DNA from: Icerya purchasi
Lineage: Eukaryota; Arthropoda; Insecta; Hemiptera; Monophlebidae
Assembly (NCBI GenBank): GCA_039619475.1
Contig: CM077115.1
Span: 416,462,557-416,526,556 of the forward strand
Direction of reading: 5' to 3'
Length of the DNA stretch: 64,000 nucleotides
How positions within the stretch are numbered: position 1 is the stretch's first letter; every line of letters begins with the position of its first letter. This document shows positions 1 to 10,999 of this stretch, one piece after another. The notes under the pieces were generated by a model that was not told where the DNA came from, did not search any database, and saw only the letters and a list, made by a program, of their open reading frames with translations. The translations under genes and the position numbers were made by a program.

Positions 1-185
1 TGGACTTCCTACCCCTTATTGTGTTTCCTATATCCTGTCCTTTCCTTCCCCACTAATTATTCCTGCTATCTGTTCCGTTTTAGTTAACATTTCTGATCGG
101 ATCAAAATATAACCGACTTCTTTCCTTACCTTTTGTTTCTGGGTAAAGGTCCTTGGTTGACGAGCCCAAAAAAAAAAAAAAAAAA
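1..185 (+). mobile_element. 3' tail of an I/Jockey-type LINE with poly(A)
   Basis: This is the 3' end of a non-LTR retrotransposon that enters from the left edge and ends in a run of A at 168-185. The last stretch (GTTTCTGGGTAAAGG, then GTTGACGAGCCC before the poly(A)) matches the end of the plus-strand LINE at 50.2-51.1 kb, which also reads GTTTCTGGGTAAAG and then GTTGAC before its A-run. It also matches the minus-strand tails at 60.3, 40.9 and 22.2 kb. The coding part lies outside the window or is decayed. Family membership comes from these shared tails and is moderately secure. Confidence 0.6.
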
Positions 186-189
186 GAAG

Positions 190-397
190 TTTTTGTTAAG
201 CAGAAGGTCAGACCGTTATCATTGGACCACTTCTGTAAATTTTCGATGGATTTTTGGAGGATATTTTGAGCGTTTATAGGATGGTTGGATGATAAGGATA
301 TATTCAGGTCATCGACGTAGAGCCGGGACGTTACAGGGGCGGCAAGGCAGTCAATTATGTCACTGATATAAATTATAGATAACAGAAGAAACTTCAA
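190..397 (-). pseudogene. LINE reverse transcriptase fragment with YVDD box
   Basis: Read on the minus strand, this gives a reverse-transcriptase palm fragment: a hydrophobic stretch ending ISDIIDCL, then LYVDDLNI, which is the [FY]xDD catalytic box with two aspartates that bind metal, then a region like ENLQKWSNDNGLTF that normally follows it in Jockey/I-type LINEs. The frame breaks at the A-run at 168-185, where the oppositely oriented LINE tail begins. The rest of the reverse transcriptase, the endonuclease and any ORF1 are missing, so it is a dead fragment. The exact clade is uncertain. Confidence 0.65.
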
Positions 398-794
398 TAA
401 ACGTATCCCTAAATAAACTTGCTAGATACGAATGAAACAGAAAATATAACGAATGTATGTTAGAAGCAAATTCAATCCAGTTATGTTACATTTTAAATGA
501 CGTAGAGTTGATGGTTTGTAATTTTTTTAAATATAGCTGACTATAAATAAAAAAAAAAAAAATGAAAAGAACCAATATGAAATTAGACTATCATCTTTAT
601 CCGTTTTGTATTACTAATACTAACGGAATTCTTAAATTTATATCGCAAAAGTCCGTTTACTTTTGATATTTCACACCGAAGTGTTGTCATTTCAAAAAAA
701 AATGAACAACCCAATAAAATTATGTAAAATATATGTTTTGTGATTATACATATATGTATATATATACATAACATGCTATACACGTGAAAAAACT

Positions 795-990
795 GAATCG
801 TTAACGAAGAGCGGTATTTTTTGTGTGGAATTTCTGATAGCAGTGAATGGGTAATGTGGAAATAAATTTGGTAACTCGTGTTTCCCACTAACACGAATGA
901 TAAAGTTTAACGGATGTTACCTGAAAATCAGCGCAAGTAGTCTTTAAAAAGGCCTGAGTTCGCTACGCCCGAAAGAGCTGGCCCCCTGAA
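795..990. repeat. dispersed repeat, copy 1 (partner at 36.25 kb)
   Basis: About 175 bp here align by eye with 36250-36425 in the same orientation. Shared blocks include GGAATTTCT, GTGAATGG, GAAATAAATTTGGTA, a TTCCC(A/G)CT block, AAGTTTA(A/G)CGGATG and AAAAGGCCT(A/G)AGT. Identity is roughly 70 percent by eye, with small gaps. No coding potential or terminal repeats are visible. It is probably an old transposable-element fragment, perhaps LINE 3' UTR, because copy 2 lies next to a LINE piece. Confidence 0.5.
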
Positions 991-2071
991 ATGTATCATC
1001 TCAAATGGCGATTTTTTTCTTTCAATATTTAGAGCGAATTTCGAAATCGATGTATTCTTTGTAAAAACAGTTTTCAGATGTAAAAACAAAGCAATAATAG
1101 TCCCTGTTTTGCAATGCAGAACTAAATTAATTATTGGTTATTTTTTAACTTTTTTCCCCTAATTATTCGTGAGTGGCGAAGACGGTGAAGGGAAAACTTA
1201 TACCTGCCGGATGTTTCATTACGTCTAAAAATTAAAGATATGAAGATAAATTTTTTCAATTCACAAGTATTATCTGGGCATGGCGAGTTCCAATCCTATT
1301 TATTTAGATTTAAGCTGCTGATGCTCCATCTTGTACTTTGTGTTTATCGGGTGTTACTGATGATGTTAAACATTTTTCATTTGGATGTTCCACCTTCTCC
1401 GGCATTCGTAAAGCTTATAATATGGTTCCATCCTATACATCCTCTATTCTTGATAAGAGTAACCATGCGGTCTTCCTGAAGTAATCTTAAAGGAACTGTA
1501 CGCTTTAAATTTGCTTTATGTAATCAGTAGCCTTCTCCACACACTAATTCAACCGTTAACCCGATGATGTTGATCTGCTTAAGCGGCGTGACCTCCTTTT
1601 CGGCATCCGCTTAATTTACTCTATGTATTATTTTAAGTTATATTTCAGAACATATTTGTATAGATTTACATGTTTCTATTTTTATAAACTCGTCTTTTTA
1701 TCCTTCCTTCATTGTTGCTACAGACTACTTCACATACAACTTTGTCGGTGACTTTCATCTTGTCCCCTTCCAATAATCTAAGTATATCTTGCAGGGAACA
1801 CTCCACTTTTATTTCGTTTTATTTAAGCTACACATTCATTTGCACCCATCATTCCTTTTTAGGTACACTAGTTTCCTGTACTTCGAGCACAGATATTATA
1901 ATAAATATATTTCCCCATCCATAATTTTGGAATTAGGGTTATATAAAAAAAAAAAAAAAAACACGTTACATTTACAGAGAACGTTTTTTTCCTTAAAGTC
2001 TGAAAATAACACGAAAAATGTCCGAAATCGCATGCCTACATACAATACATGCAGTCATAGACGCGCATATA

Positions 2072-2310
2072 AATATATATGTTGAGGTGCTTGGCTAACA
2101 AACTGGATGTATCATCCATGAGTTTTCGGAAGTTGCCTCGTTTCCAATTCAAGTCGCTCTCCCAGTGGTGCATATATCTAATCTGAAATTGAATATTGGT
2201 TGTACCAGAGAATTATCTGGAGGAAAAGTGCATCCGATGAGAAAGGAACTAGCTCCAGTATTCTCTTCAGATCCATTAGGCTTAACAGCATTATGAAAAA
2301 CTGTTAAATT
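2072..2310 (+). mobile_element. SINE-like repeat, copy 1
   Basis: This stretch matches the reverse complement of 34655-34910. The best block runs from TAATCTGAAATTGAATATTG through GGTTGTACCAGAGAATTAT, followed by a similar tail rich in AAAG and ending near GCATTATG(A/G)AAA. The 5' part, GAGGTGCTTGGCTAAC, resembles the A-box half of a tRNA and is better preserved in the other copy. About 240 bp, non-coding, with no TIRs. The two copies together support a tRNA-related SINE. The family is unnamed here. Confidence 0.55.
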
Positions 2311-2373
2311 CACAACCGGCAATGTCATATGGGACTTAATGACTAATTAAATAATAATCTATGCGGTACTTAC

Positions 2374-2530
2374 TTATTCAGTTTACGTATAGCCGCTTTC
2401 AAACTATTGAAATCAGGCCTATCAGCCGGATCTTCGATCCAACACTTTTTCATTAGCAAGCTCACTTCTTCTTCGCAACTCAGTTCCGGAGTTGGTCGTA
2501 AACATTTTTCTCGAACACCTTCGATTATTT
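2374..2530 (-). CDS. Receptor guanylate cyclase, internal exon (end of kinase-homology domain)
   Basis: This exon encodes 51 whole codons plus split codons at both ends. It covers the last subdomain of a protein-kinase-like fold: after IIEGVREKCLRPTPEL comes the signature CWIEDPADRPDF and then LKAAIRKLN. That ending is typical of the kinase-homology domain of single-pass receptor guanylate cyclases (natriuretic-peptide-receptor or Gyc32E/Gyc76C type). This domain relays ligand binding to the C-terminal cyclase that makes cGMP at the plasma membrane. The acceptor is a pyrimidine/A-rich tract ending TTTCAG at 2531-2536, and the donor is a perfect GTAAGT (reverse complement of 2368-2373). The exon begins with two bases of a codon (probably Glu) and ends with AA of a Lys codon. 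Signal peptide, ligand-binding, membrane and cyclase parts are not in the window. A tyrosine kinase is less likely because of the EDPADRPDF...IRKLN ending. Confidence 0.8.
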
Positions 2531-2821
2531 CTGAAATAAATAAAATATAAATTTTATTAATTTTCACCGGTGGATTTATTTCCTTCTTAAAAACTTAGTC
2601 TATAAGTCGCGAATTTTTAAAATTATAGCCCGAATACAGAATTTACTGTAGATGCGGGGAGAGCGGAAAATTCGCTTAATTCGGTGCCACCTTCCTATTG
2701 CACGACCAATCGTAGCACTCCGCACGTTACGGCATAATTACGATTCGATCTAAGAGCTAAATAGAGCGTTCAAGCCGAATAAATTTCGTCTACACTAGAA
2801 CGGAGAATTAAATGTTTCCTT

Positions 2822-2842
2822 TTAATAATAATTATAGTAATA

Positions 2843-2903
<61 letters not shown>

Positions 2904-2940
2904 TAACAATAACAATATTATTATTATTATTACTATAGTC
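2822..2940. repeat. (AAT)n microsatellite
   Basis: A long, nearly pure AAT repeat followed by AAC-interrupted units and a short ATT run, so the right end can fold back on the left. The open frame through it is only poly-Asn/Ile from the repeat. Confidence 0.95.
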
Positions 2941-3049
2941 GCGCACGCTTTTTATTTTTTAAAAAAAATTATCCTTCGATACTGTCTGATTTAGTGATAT
3001 TTATCTTCGGCGAATATCAGCGAATATATTACAAAGTATTTTTTTTTTT

Positions 3050-3160
3050 TTAATGGGCTCGGTGTTAACACTGACCCAACTACATGGACTTCGATCACCT
3101 ACTCAGATTCTGATGCGATCGGAGATAGAAAGTATAAAGGAAAGAATTTCTATTTCTTTA
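3050..3160 (-). mobile_element. LINE 3' tail, minus strand, copy A
   Basis: A T-run (poly(A) of the minus strand) is followed by GGGCTCGGTGTTAACACTGA and about 80 more bases that match the start of the next LINE tail at 3405-3520. It is a very short, severely 5'-truncated insertion or a duplicated tail, and it has no coding sequence. Confidence 0.5.
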
Positions 3161-3404
3161 CTCTTACTTCCCTAGGACAACGTCATTTTTTCAGTAGCAT
3201 TGCTTTCTGCCCGGGGAACAAATTCCGTCGTTTTTTTTCTATCTATTATTAAAAAAAAGTTTCGACACTTTTATATTTTTATTATTTATTGAAAGTTTTT
3301 TTCTTATCTTTGATATCCTGTAAAATTTTCAATTTTAGTTTACTATTGAGTCTATTTTTGAAATATACTTCAAATAACCATAGACACGGAGCAATTAAGG
3401 TTCT

Positions 3405-3790
3405 CTTTTTTTTTAAATGGGTTCGGTGCCAGCACTGATCCAACTACACGAGTTTAGATCAGCTACTCAGATTCTGAGGCGATCGGAGATAGAGAGTATA
3501 AAGGAAAGTAGGAGGGGAATAACGGCTAGAGATGGGAAAGGAAAGGATAAAGGAAGCATTGAAAGGGGTAGGAAGATCCAAAGAGTTCGGCGTATCGATG
3601 AGAGCACTCGGGAAAAAGAGCAGGACATTCAAAAAGGATATGGTTGGAATCACATATAAAGGGAGGATCCAAGGGAAACGACAAATCAGGCTCTTATTGC
3701 CCTGGCAAGACGACGCTGTACTGTCCTTTTCACCATGAAGGTGAAAGAGAAAAAGATAAAACGAGAAGAGGGAAGGAGAGAATGGCTAAG
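3405..3790 (-). mobile_element. LINE 3' end, minus strand, copy B
   Basis: It starts with a T-run and continues into antisense LINE sequence. On the minus strand a short frame reads SLDLPTPFNASFILSFPISS, which aligns with LGLPIPYCASYVLSFPRA in the plus-strand LINE at 50.9 kb and with FPTPYNASYILSSSSS at 36.55 kb. This is the region after the RNase H domain of the same I/Jockey-type family. The copy is 5'-truncated and frameshifted. Its first 100 bp repeat copy A at 3.05 kb. Confidence 0.6.
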
Positions 3791-3799
3791 TCTTAGTCT

Positions 3800-6761
3800 G
3801 CACTTACTACACCATTTAAATTATGATTTCCCTCTATTATATAAACAATAATGAGCGTACATGGGGGTCGGCGAACAAAGCAAGTAGGTTTTTACATAAA
3901 ATATTACGTACTTTTTCCCAGAAAGACTTTTCGCAAAAGCTAATTAATTAATTTTTTTACCCTTTTAATTTAGTTGTAAAATTACGCTGTAACTTTTTGT
4001 ATCTGCTTCCACTAGTTTCACGAGTGAACTCAATTTATTATGGGTTTAATTTTTTGTTGGGGGGGGGGGGTAACGATAGTATAGATTTATCGTAATCGTT
4101 TATCCAGAAGATTACCTAGGATTTAGTTAAAATAATATTCAAATCGACGAAGGATTTTCGAAGGGTAACTATAAACAAGATCATTGCTATTCCTAAAAGT
4201 TAGATAAGATATGTTTTAAATTCGAATACACTGAAATCGGATTTTTGAAATCGACCAGCTGGATTTATTATCGAAAAACTTTCTGGTAATTCGCCGGCGG
4301 AAGTGTTCCATTAATTCACGCCGACATTTTCTTCGGGAATTTTTGACAATTCTTCAGAGATTCCTGGAAAATGGAAAAAATTAGAAGCAGACAGAAGTGT
4401 TTGAAGATATTTTGCGGGTAGCCTTGAACTGGTCTTCTTAATTTATTGTCGACAGTCTGTGCAATTCACTAGAACGCTGTGCTGTTCGAAATGAATCGTT
4501 TCACTTTTCTGCTGGTATAAAGAAATAAATAACAGCAATAACAAAAAAGGAAGAACACCCCGTGTGTACATAACTGTACCGAAAACGCACGCAATTGTAA
4601 TCTTTTAACTTTCTCCGGTCGACTATTTTTCATTAAAGTTATTTTACTATAACTAGTAAGCATGGCTGCTGGTCAGATAAAGTACACCGTCAGGAATAAT
4701 AAAGCTCGACACATTTGCCCAACTACCACGTGCGCATAATTTACACTAGCCGTCAATTCGAAGTGAACGATGACGAAACTAAATTGAACTAGCGCGAGGA
4801 GCAACGAAATTCAGTGTTTTCCTCGAATTTCCAGAGGTCTTGGATGTGCTAAATAATGATGACTGGATCTGTAAAATTCGGCAGATCTCTTTCTGCAGAT
4901 GAAAATTCTGTAAAGGTGTGCATTTGCAGAGTTAAACGTGGTTGTTCAGGTGTTTATTACCGGTTTTTCGGTTAAGCGGATATCTGCGTATGAATATCGA
5001 GAGAACAGGGTGAAACGAACTAGTCGAGACCTATAAACCCTCAGAAACCAATCCGGTAGTACCATGCGGAACAAAGTGCCGGTATATGATGATCATCCCT
5101 ATTTTAGTAAATACTTGAAAAAAACCTTCATGGACACACAACCCACACACGTCTGTATGTATATACATACATGCACCTCTAAGATTTATGCGAATAGCTA
5201 AACATATTCTAATAGCACACTGAGTTTCCTTACGCACAACCCACTCAAAATATATACGCAAACATACAAACAGGTACCAACATACATTCACACATATATA
5301 CGCATATACCTAGATTGCAATAATCCACACACACATACATGATCAAACAGAGCAAACAAATGTACAATACGAAAATCTCTTCACAGTTATGTTTTATCGG
5401 CGGTTAAATAATAAAAAAGTAAACCTATAAAATACGCGGAGAAAATATAATCATATATGATTCTAGTTATTAAAAAAATTAAAATAAATTCAAAACAAAC
5501 ACTAAAATTAAATAACATTTTGTTAATATAATCAATTAAAAATGTTACACCTTTTCTTATAGTTTGTTAGGTGAACTCTTATGTGCTCAGGTAGTTTGTT
5601 ATACAATTTTGAACCCGTATAAAAGTCTTGAATTCTAATGTGATACTTATTTGCACTCTAGCCTTCGTAGTATTTGCACTTTTTGTTATTGCCCCCACTT
5701 TCGAAATTTGAAAATAATTATAGTTTTTCAGGACACATTGTAGCAACTGAACTTCATAAAGATTGCTAATGTCTAATAACTTATTTCTATAAATCGTTAT
5801 AATGTTAAAAACAGATTTCTGTAACTGACCTAGCTGCTTGATTTGATAAGACGGTGTGGCACACCAATGAAAAAATTATTCCATAGGATAGTACATAAAG
5901 AGAGGAGGAGTATATTCTATATAACTGATATTCATTGAAAAATTGTCTTAAATAATAAAACACGTAATTTAATCTTCGCAATTTAGATGTAATGTAGGTC
6001 AGGTATTTGCAGCGAGAAAGTTTTTAGTCTAGATAAAGACGCTTAACAGAATGTAACCCGATTTTAAATGTAAGTTTGCAGCGTTGGTAATCGAACGGAA
6101 AATTTTTCACTGAGCGATTACAGCGCCATCAGTCGGCAATTAATGATTTCTTTATTATGAAGATAAAATTAATTTTATTATGAAAAGAGAAATATTCTGA
6201 AAATATTATACATGAATCCCGTTATTTGTAATGTAATACAGTTCAAAATAAAAATGACTACACATTGAAATATAGAGTAATTTCCAACGGAAAATTTGTT
6301 GTTAAAACTATTGTTTGACGGAGTGTTATGATGGAAAAAATTGATACATAAATACAATTACATCAATAAAATTATAATTATTATTTGATTTACGTAAACA
6401 ATACTTAGAGTATTTCACCTCTGTAAGTTTTGAGACTTCTGAAAAAACTGATGTACACACTTCTTAATGCAAAATTCGAAATATGTTTTGTTTTAGAAAC
6501 TGCAATTAGTATATTATATTATTATTACTAACTTCTACCTACTTAAAATTCTGTTACGATTCGGTTGAGCGTAATGTGAACATAAATAAATTTTATCACG
6601 ACCGATTGATTGCGCTCTAATCGCTTCGTAAAATTTTTCCGTTCGATTACCATCGCTGCAAACTTATACTCAAAATCGGGTTACATTCTGTTAAGCGATA
6701 AAGACCCAGATACCGAATCTCATAAACTCGGTGTAAAAATAACGACAATAATAATAATGAA

Positions 6762-6800
<39 letters not shown>

Positions 6801-8985
6801 GGACACAGGGAAGTTGTGTGAAAAAGATTGTTTTTAATGTAAGTAACACAGAACACAATAATAATAATAATTTATTTGTTAATGATAATAATAAAAATAA
6901 TAAGATGTTAGTTGTTTAAGAATCTAAATAGGTTTATTTTCGAAACAATAATCGTTTATTTTTGTACGAGTTATCGTTCTAACGTTAGATTCTATTACCG
7001 AGAAATAATGAAACCCCTACGATGCTAGTAGAATGCATATTTAGTCGAATGACAGGGTTGCTCACTGTTAGAATACTTTTTTGACTCGTGTAATCTTTCT
7101 TTAACAATAATCGGAAAATAGACAAAACGAAAATTTTCGATTAGGTTGAAATAACAAGTCTACGGTCAAGATCGCTTTGACATTAAATAGACATATTCTT
7201 AACGATAACAAATAAGCAAGTTTGAATTTTCCAACGTGAAATCGATTAACTGTAGCTGAATGATTCGTTTGCAGTAGACGCACAGCGTGTAGTATTTCGT
7301 TTTAGAGGACGACATTCGAACGAATTTGAAATGCCAGACCCATAATATGTATGTTATGTTACCGTTAGCATAACGCAGCATCGTCAGTTCGACGATGCCT
7401 TCGGTTAAATTAAAATTAACCATATTTCAGTAACGATTTTCCAAAACAAGAATCGGCTCATTCTTGTTCGATTACAATTTTTTATAAACAAAAATTCATA
7501 AAAAAATTTATTATTCTAAACAAATGGTTCAGAGACCAAAAGATATATTTTTGAACACTTTCAGAAAATTAATGCATTTTCGGACAACCGACCATATCGG
7601 ACTTCTGAGCGCCGAAAATCCAAAAGTAAATATCAAATATATATGTAGTATGAAGTATAAAAGGGCCACTAAAAAATCAGGACTGTCTCCCTGTAACTTC
7701 AACTAATCAAACAGCAAATCGAACACAGCGACCTCATCAACATTATACACCGGTCGTTACCGATAACGATATTATACTTTCTTAATTTTGAGTTTTTTTT
7801 TTAAAAGTAAAAAACGTTTGTTTATCATTACGTGAAAGGTTATGAAATGAGGGCGAAACATTATTTGTGTAGACAACTTTTACACTATTCTTATAATTTA
7901 GCAACTGTTAAAAAAGTACGCATACACATATCTTGTAGGTACTTGTATCGGGTAAATAAGAAAAGGCTGCTATCCTTTTGCTAAACAATTTTAATATTAC
8001 TGTTTAATTTCATGCTTTTTTAATTTATTTTTTAAGAAACGGAAATATGCGTTGGTTTCTTTTTATTTTTTCACAATAAATTGTGCATCCGTAAAACATG
8101 TTACATTATCATTTTTATACGGGTGACGACGCCAAAGATTGAATTTATACACTACATATCAGTTTGGCAATTAATGTATTTTTTAACTTATGTATTCACT
8201 AAAACGAACTTTAAATTTTTCATGTAAATGGTATATATAATACGTTTGTACTGCATTTTTTCTTTGTGCAGCTATGTATGAAATTTCAGCATTCTACAGA
8301 GACTAGGCAATATGTATAATTTTCATTATTTTTAAATAAACTAATTTTATAAAACAGCTCCTCTGTGCCAGATTTATAACTAATGATTTAAGTTACCATA
8401 ATCGAAAGCTTAATTTACTTAGTTTATTAAAAAGTGTAAAAAATCAGCAAACTGAACTTTTTAAAAATCCTATAATTTTTACGTTTAAAATCGTATCAAT
8501 GTCGTGGAATATCAAATGATTATTAAATTTAAAAATGAGGATACCGGCGACGTGCGTAAATGTATTTTCGTTAGTTGAAACACGGGTTTTAGAAAATCGC
8601 GTCAGCCAATTTAAAAATCATTTAGCATCGTATCAAAAAAAAAAAAATGAACATTTCCGGAAATTAGTTTAATCCCCCCCCCCCCGTTTGGAGCGAAAAC
8701 AGCAAAAAGAAGTTTGTTTTCATAAATGGCGTAGTTTAGTCGTGGCTGCTGAAAAAAAATCAAAACAATCTCAAAAATGTCATATATGTATAACGAAGAA
8801 ATCAATTGTATAACTTTCCGTACATTATGTGAATATTAATATAAAACGGAAAAAAAGAAGAAAAACGCTTAGACATAGGAATTCATTTCATAAATATTAA
8901 GAAATATTATAAGACATTGACTAATTTCGGATCTACACGATCCATATTCATAGTATATACATACATACATAATAAATTAAATAGA
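3800..8985. other. No gene recognised; AT-rich non-coding sequence
   Basis: No protein family, RNA gene or clear transposon end is visible. The stretch contains a G-run near 4059-4070, an (AAT)n tract at about 6755-6800 with a shorter one near 6858, CA-rich sequence around 5280-5340, and a C-run near 8676. The short open frames here lack recognisable motifs and are probably chance. Confidence 0.5.
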
Positions 8986-8989
8986 AAAT

Positions 8990-8997
8990 GTAAGAAG
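8990..8997. repeat. Target-site duplication of hAT-like MITE, left (GTAAGAAG)
   Basis: An exact 8-bp copy of the sequence at 10976-10983, flanking the element at 8998-10975. An 8-bp duplication is the hallmark of hAT-superfamily insertion. Confidence 0.85.
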
Positions 8998-9319
8998 TAG
9001 GACCGTATCTGAGGGAGGGTTTCCAGCCCCCCCCCCCAATGTCTGCGAAATAATAACTGCTTGAATTAAATGGACTGAAATTCAAAATAAATTGATTTCT
9101 TTTCAATTTTTGACAAAAAAAAAAGAAAATTAAAAATTTTTATAAATTCTATAGAAACGACTATTTTTATTGGTTTTTATTTTAGTGTTCAAATATTGCA
9201 TATATAATAATTAACTACAAGGCTTTAGTGTACTATTTATAAATAAATATATTTCATGATAATACACATAACGCGCTTGCACGCGCACACACACACACAC
9301 ATATACATATATGTATATA

Positions 9320-10920
9320 CAGTGAGCCACAATAATATCCGGATACTGATGTACCCAATGAATATACGCTAAAAACAAAGGAAAAAATGCTTTACTGTTG
9401 AAACAAGTAACGAAAATAAAATAATAGGTATTTCCTTAATATATTCTCAAAAAAAAAAAAAAAAAAAAAAATCAAAAACATTTAAAAAACAACTTACGAT
9501 ATAAAAAACACAAAAATTACGAATTTTAAACGTCACATTAATATCCGGGCAAACGAAAAAATAAAATAAAGGAACTCTCCAAATAACTGAATATCTACTT
9601 CCTGGAAAAATTAATACTTCGTATGACGACCTTTGGCACCCAAGACCGCTTTCAACCTGCGCGGCGGCATCGAACAAACTAATTTTTGTAGATAATCAAG
9701 GGGAATTTTCTGCCATTCCTCTTTTGGAGAACTTTTTAATTCATTACAGTTGGAAATCGGCTTTTCACGAATCCTCTTATTGAAGAAGTCCCATAGGTTC
9801 TCTATGGGATTGCAATCGGAAGACTGTGGCGGTGTGGCAAGGATGTGGGGGCAATTATAGAGAATCCACTCTCTCGAGTTTTGTACGCTATATGTTTTGG
9901 ATCATTATCTTAAAACAAGTAAAATGACTCCAAGATGCCCAATTTTTCAACGCTTTGGCATAAATTGTGTCGTAAAATGTCGACATATAGATCGCTATTC
10001 ATAGTATCATCAATGGTGACTAAAGATCCCACACCACTCGCCGCGAAAGACCCCCACACCTGTACATTTCCTCCTCCATCGTGTTTAATTGATGCAGTCA
10101 GAGTTTTTAATTCATATGTAGTACTTTCTGTTTAGGCCATACTTTCTGTTTTCCATCACTCCCAAAGACGTTTAGACTCATCAACAAAAATGACGTTCTT
10201 CCAGAACTCGTCCGAATTAAATATTGTTCTGCGAACGCGAGCCGTTTTTTTATATTTGCAGAACTAATATAGGGTTTTCTGCGGGTAATGCGGGAAAAGT
10301 ACACGGTATCTTTTATGGCCCGACGTACTGTTTCGGCTGAAATTTTTATCATTTTGCTCTTTCGCAGTGTCGTAGTTAGTTTCGGCGCACTTCCCTTAAG
10401 GGGTTTCTTTCTATTTCTCGCCGGACAAAAAAGGCATATCGTATTTTGTTAGCTTTTTTGGTTTCCCTTTTTGAGATTTCGAGTCGATGCGATTTTCCCT
10501 TTTGAAGCGATGAAGAACGTCATCCACCGTACTTTTCGGAATATTCAGTAGCTGTGCAATCTTCCTTTCCGATTAAACCTTCTTCCTTCTTCCAAATTAC
10601 TAATTGACGCATTTCCCAAGACACGTATTTTTACTCGGTCGCGACATTTCACTGCACTAACACGCACTTTTTCAACAATTACCGTAACAGACGTACTGTT
10701 TAATTATAATTTACGTTTTCGCGTAACGACTCGCGTTACAGGGATGACTCATATCAGTACCGCGTCTCTTAGTTGATGCACTTGGGAAAAACCCACGAGT
10801 GTTTTACTGCACTTAGTTCTATGTGCCCGGATATTATTCAACAGTAAAGCATTTTTTTCCTTTGTTTTTGGCGTATATTCATTGGGTACATTAGTGCCCG
10901 GATATTATTGCGGCTCACTG
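9320..10920 (-). mobile_element. Complete Tc1/mariner-type transposon with about 83-bp TIRs
   Basis: A full-length 1601-bp element with long, near-identical terminal inverted repeats (9320-9401 and 10838-10920), starting CAGTGAGCC(A/G)CAATAAT, and flanked by TA on both sides (9318-9319 and 10921-10922). A second copy of the tip motif, ATATCCGGGCA or its complement, lies inside each end (near 9541 and 10826), which resembles the IR/DR arrangement of some Tc1 elements where the transposase binds two sites per end. The internal gene is on the minus strand and is inactivated. It sits inside a hAT-like MITE. Confidence 0.9.
9611..10647 (-). pseudogene. Tc1-family transposase pseudogene (DD34E)
   Basis: The start (MSRPS...) and stop lie about 1037 bp apart, which fits the usual length of about 340 residues. 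Visible pieces in order are an N-terminal helix-turn-helix region, a linker reading ETVRRAIKDT, the first catalytic block VIFVDESK, a middle block VQVWGSFAASGVGSLV, the second block DNDPKH, and the third block CNPIENLWDFF. The spacing from the second Asp to the Glu is 34 residues once a 2-bp AG duplication near 9890 is discounted, so the family is DD34E. Lesions include a stop in place of the expected Gln just before DNDPKH, that frameshift, and more frameshifts around the first Asp near 10.15-10.2 kb. It cannot make active enzyme. Confidence 0.85.
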
Positions 10921-10975
10921 TATATATAAATATTTTCGTAACCCCTCCCGAAATTTTGGTCTAGATACGGCCCTG

Positions 10976-10983
10976 GTAAGAAG
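10976..10983. repeat. Target-site duplication of hAT-like MITE, right (GTAAGAAG)
   Basis: Exact partner of 8990-8997. Confidence 0.85.
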
Positions 10984-10999
10984 AAATAAATTCTGATAT

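Larger units (their letters stand above)
8998..10975. mobile_element. hAT-like MITE carrying a nested Tc1 element
   Basis: The ends are imperfect inverted repeats: GGACCGTATCTGA on the left and the reverse complement of CTAGATACGGCCCTG on the right. They are bounded by the exact 8-bp direct repeat GTAAGAAG. If the Tc1 insertion at 9320-10920 is subtracted, about 375 bp of non-coding host element remains, including C-runs just inside the left end and a C-rich AACCCCTCCC near the right end. It encodes nothing and would have depended on a hAT transposase made elsewhere. The hAT assignment rests on the duplication length and the end sequence. Confidence 0.75.

Noticed and set aside
2812..2994. 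Poly-Asn open frame
   Set aside because: Produced entirely by the (AAT)n microsatellite.
9935..10135. Plus-strand open frame over the Tc1 gene
   Set aside because: It is the antisense shadow of the transposase segment VQVWGSFAASGVGSLV and neighbours.
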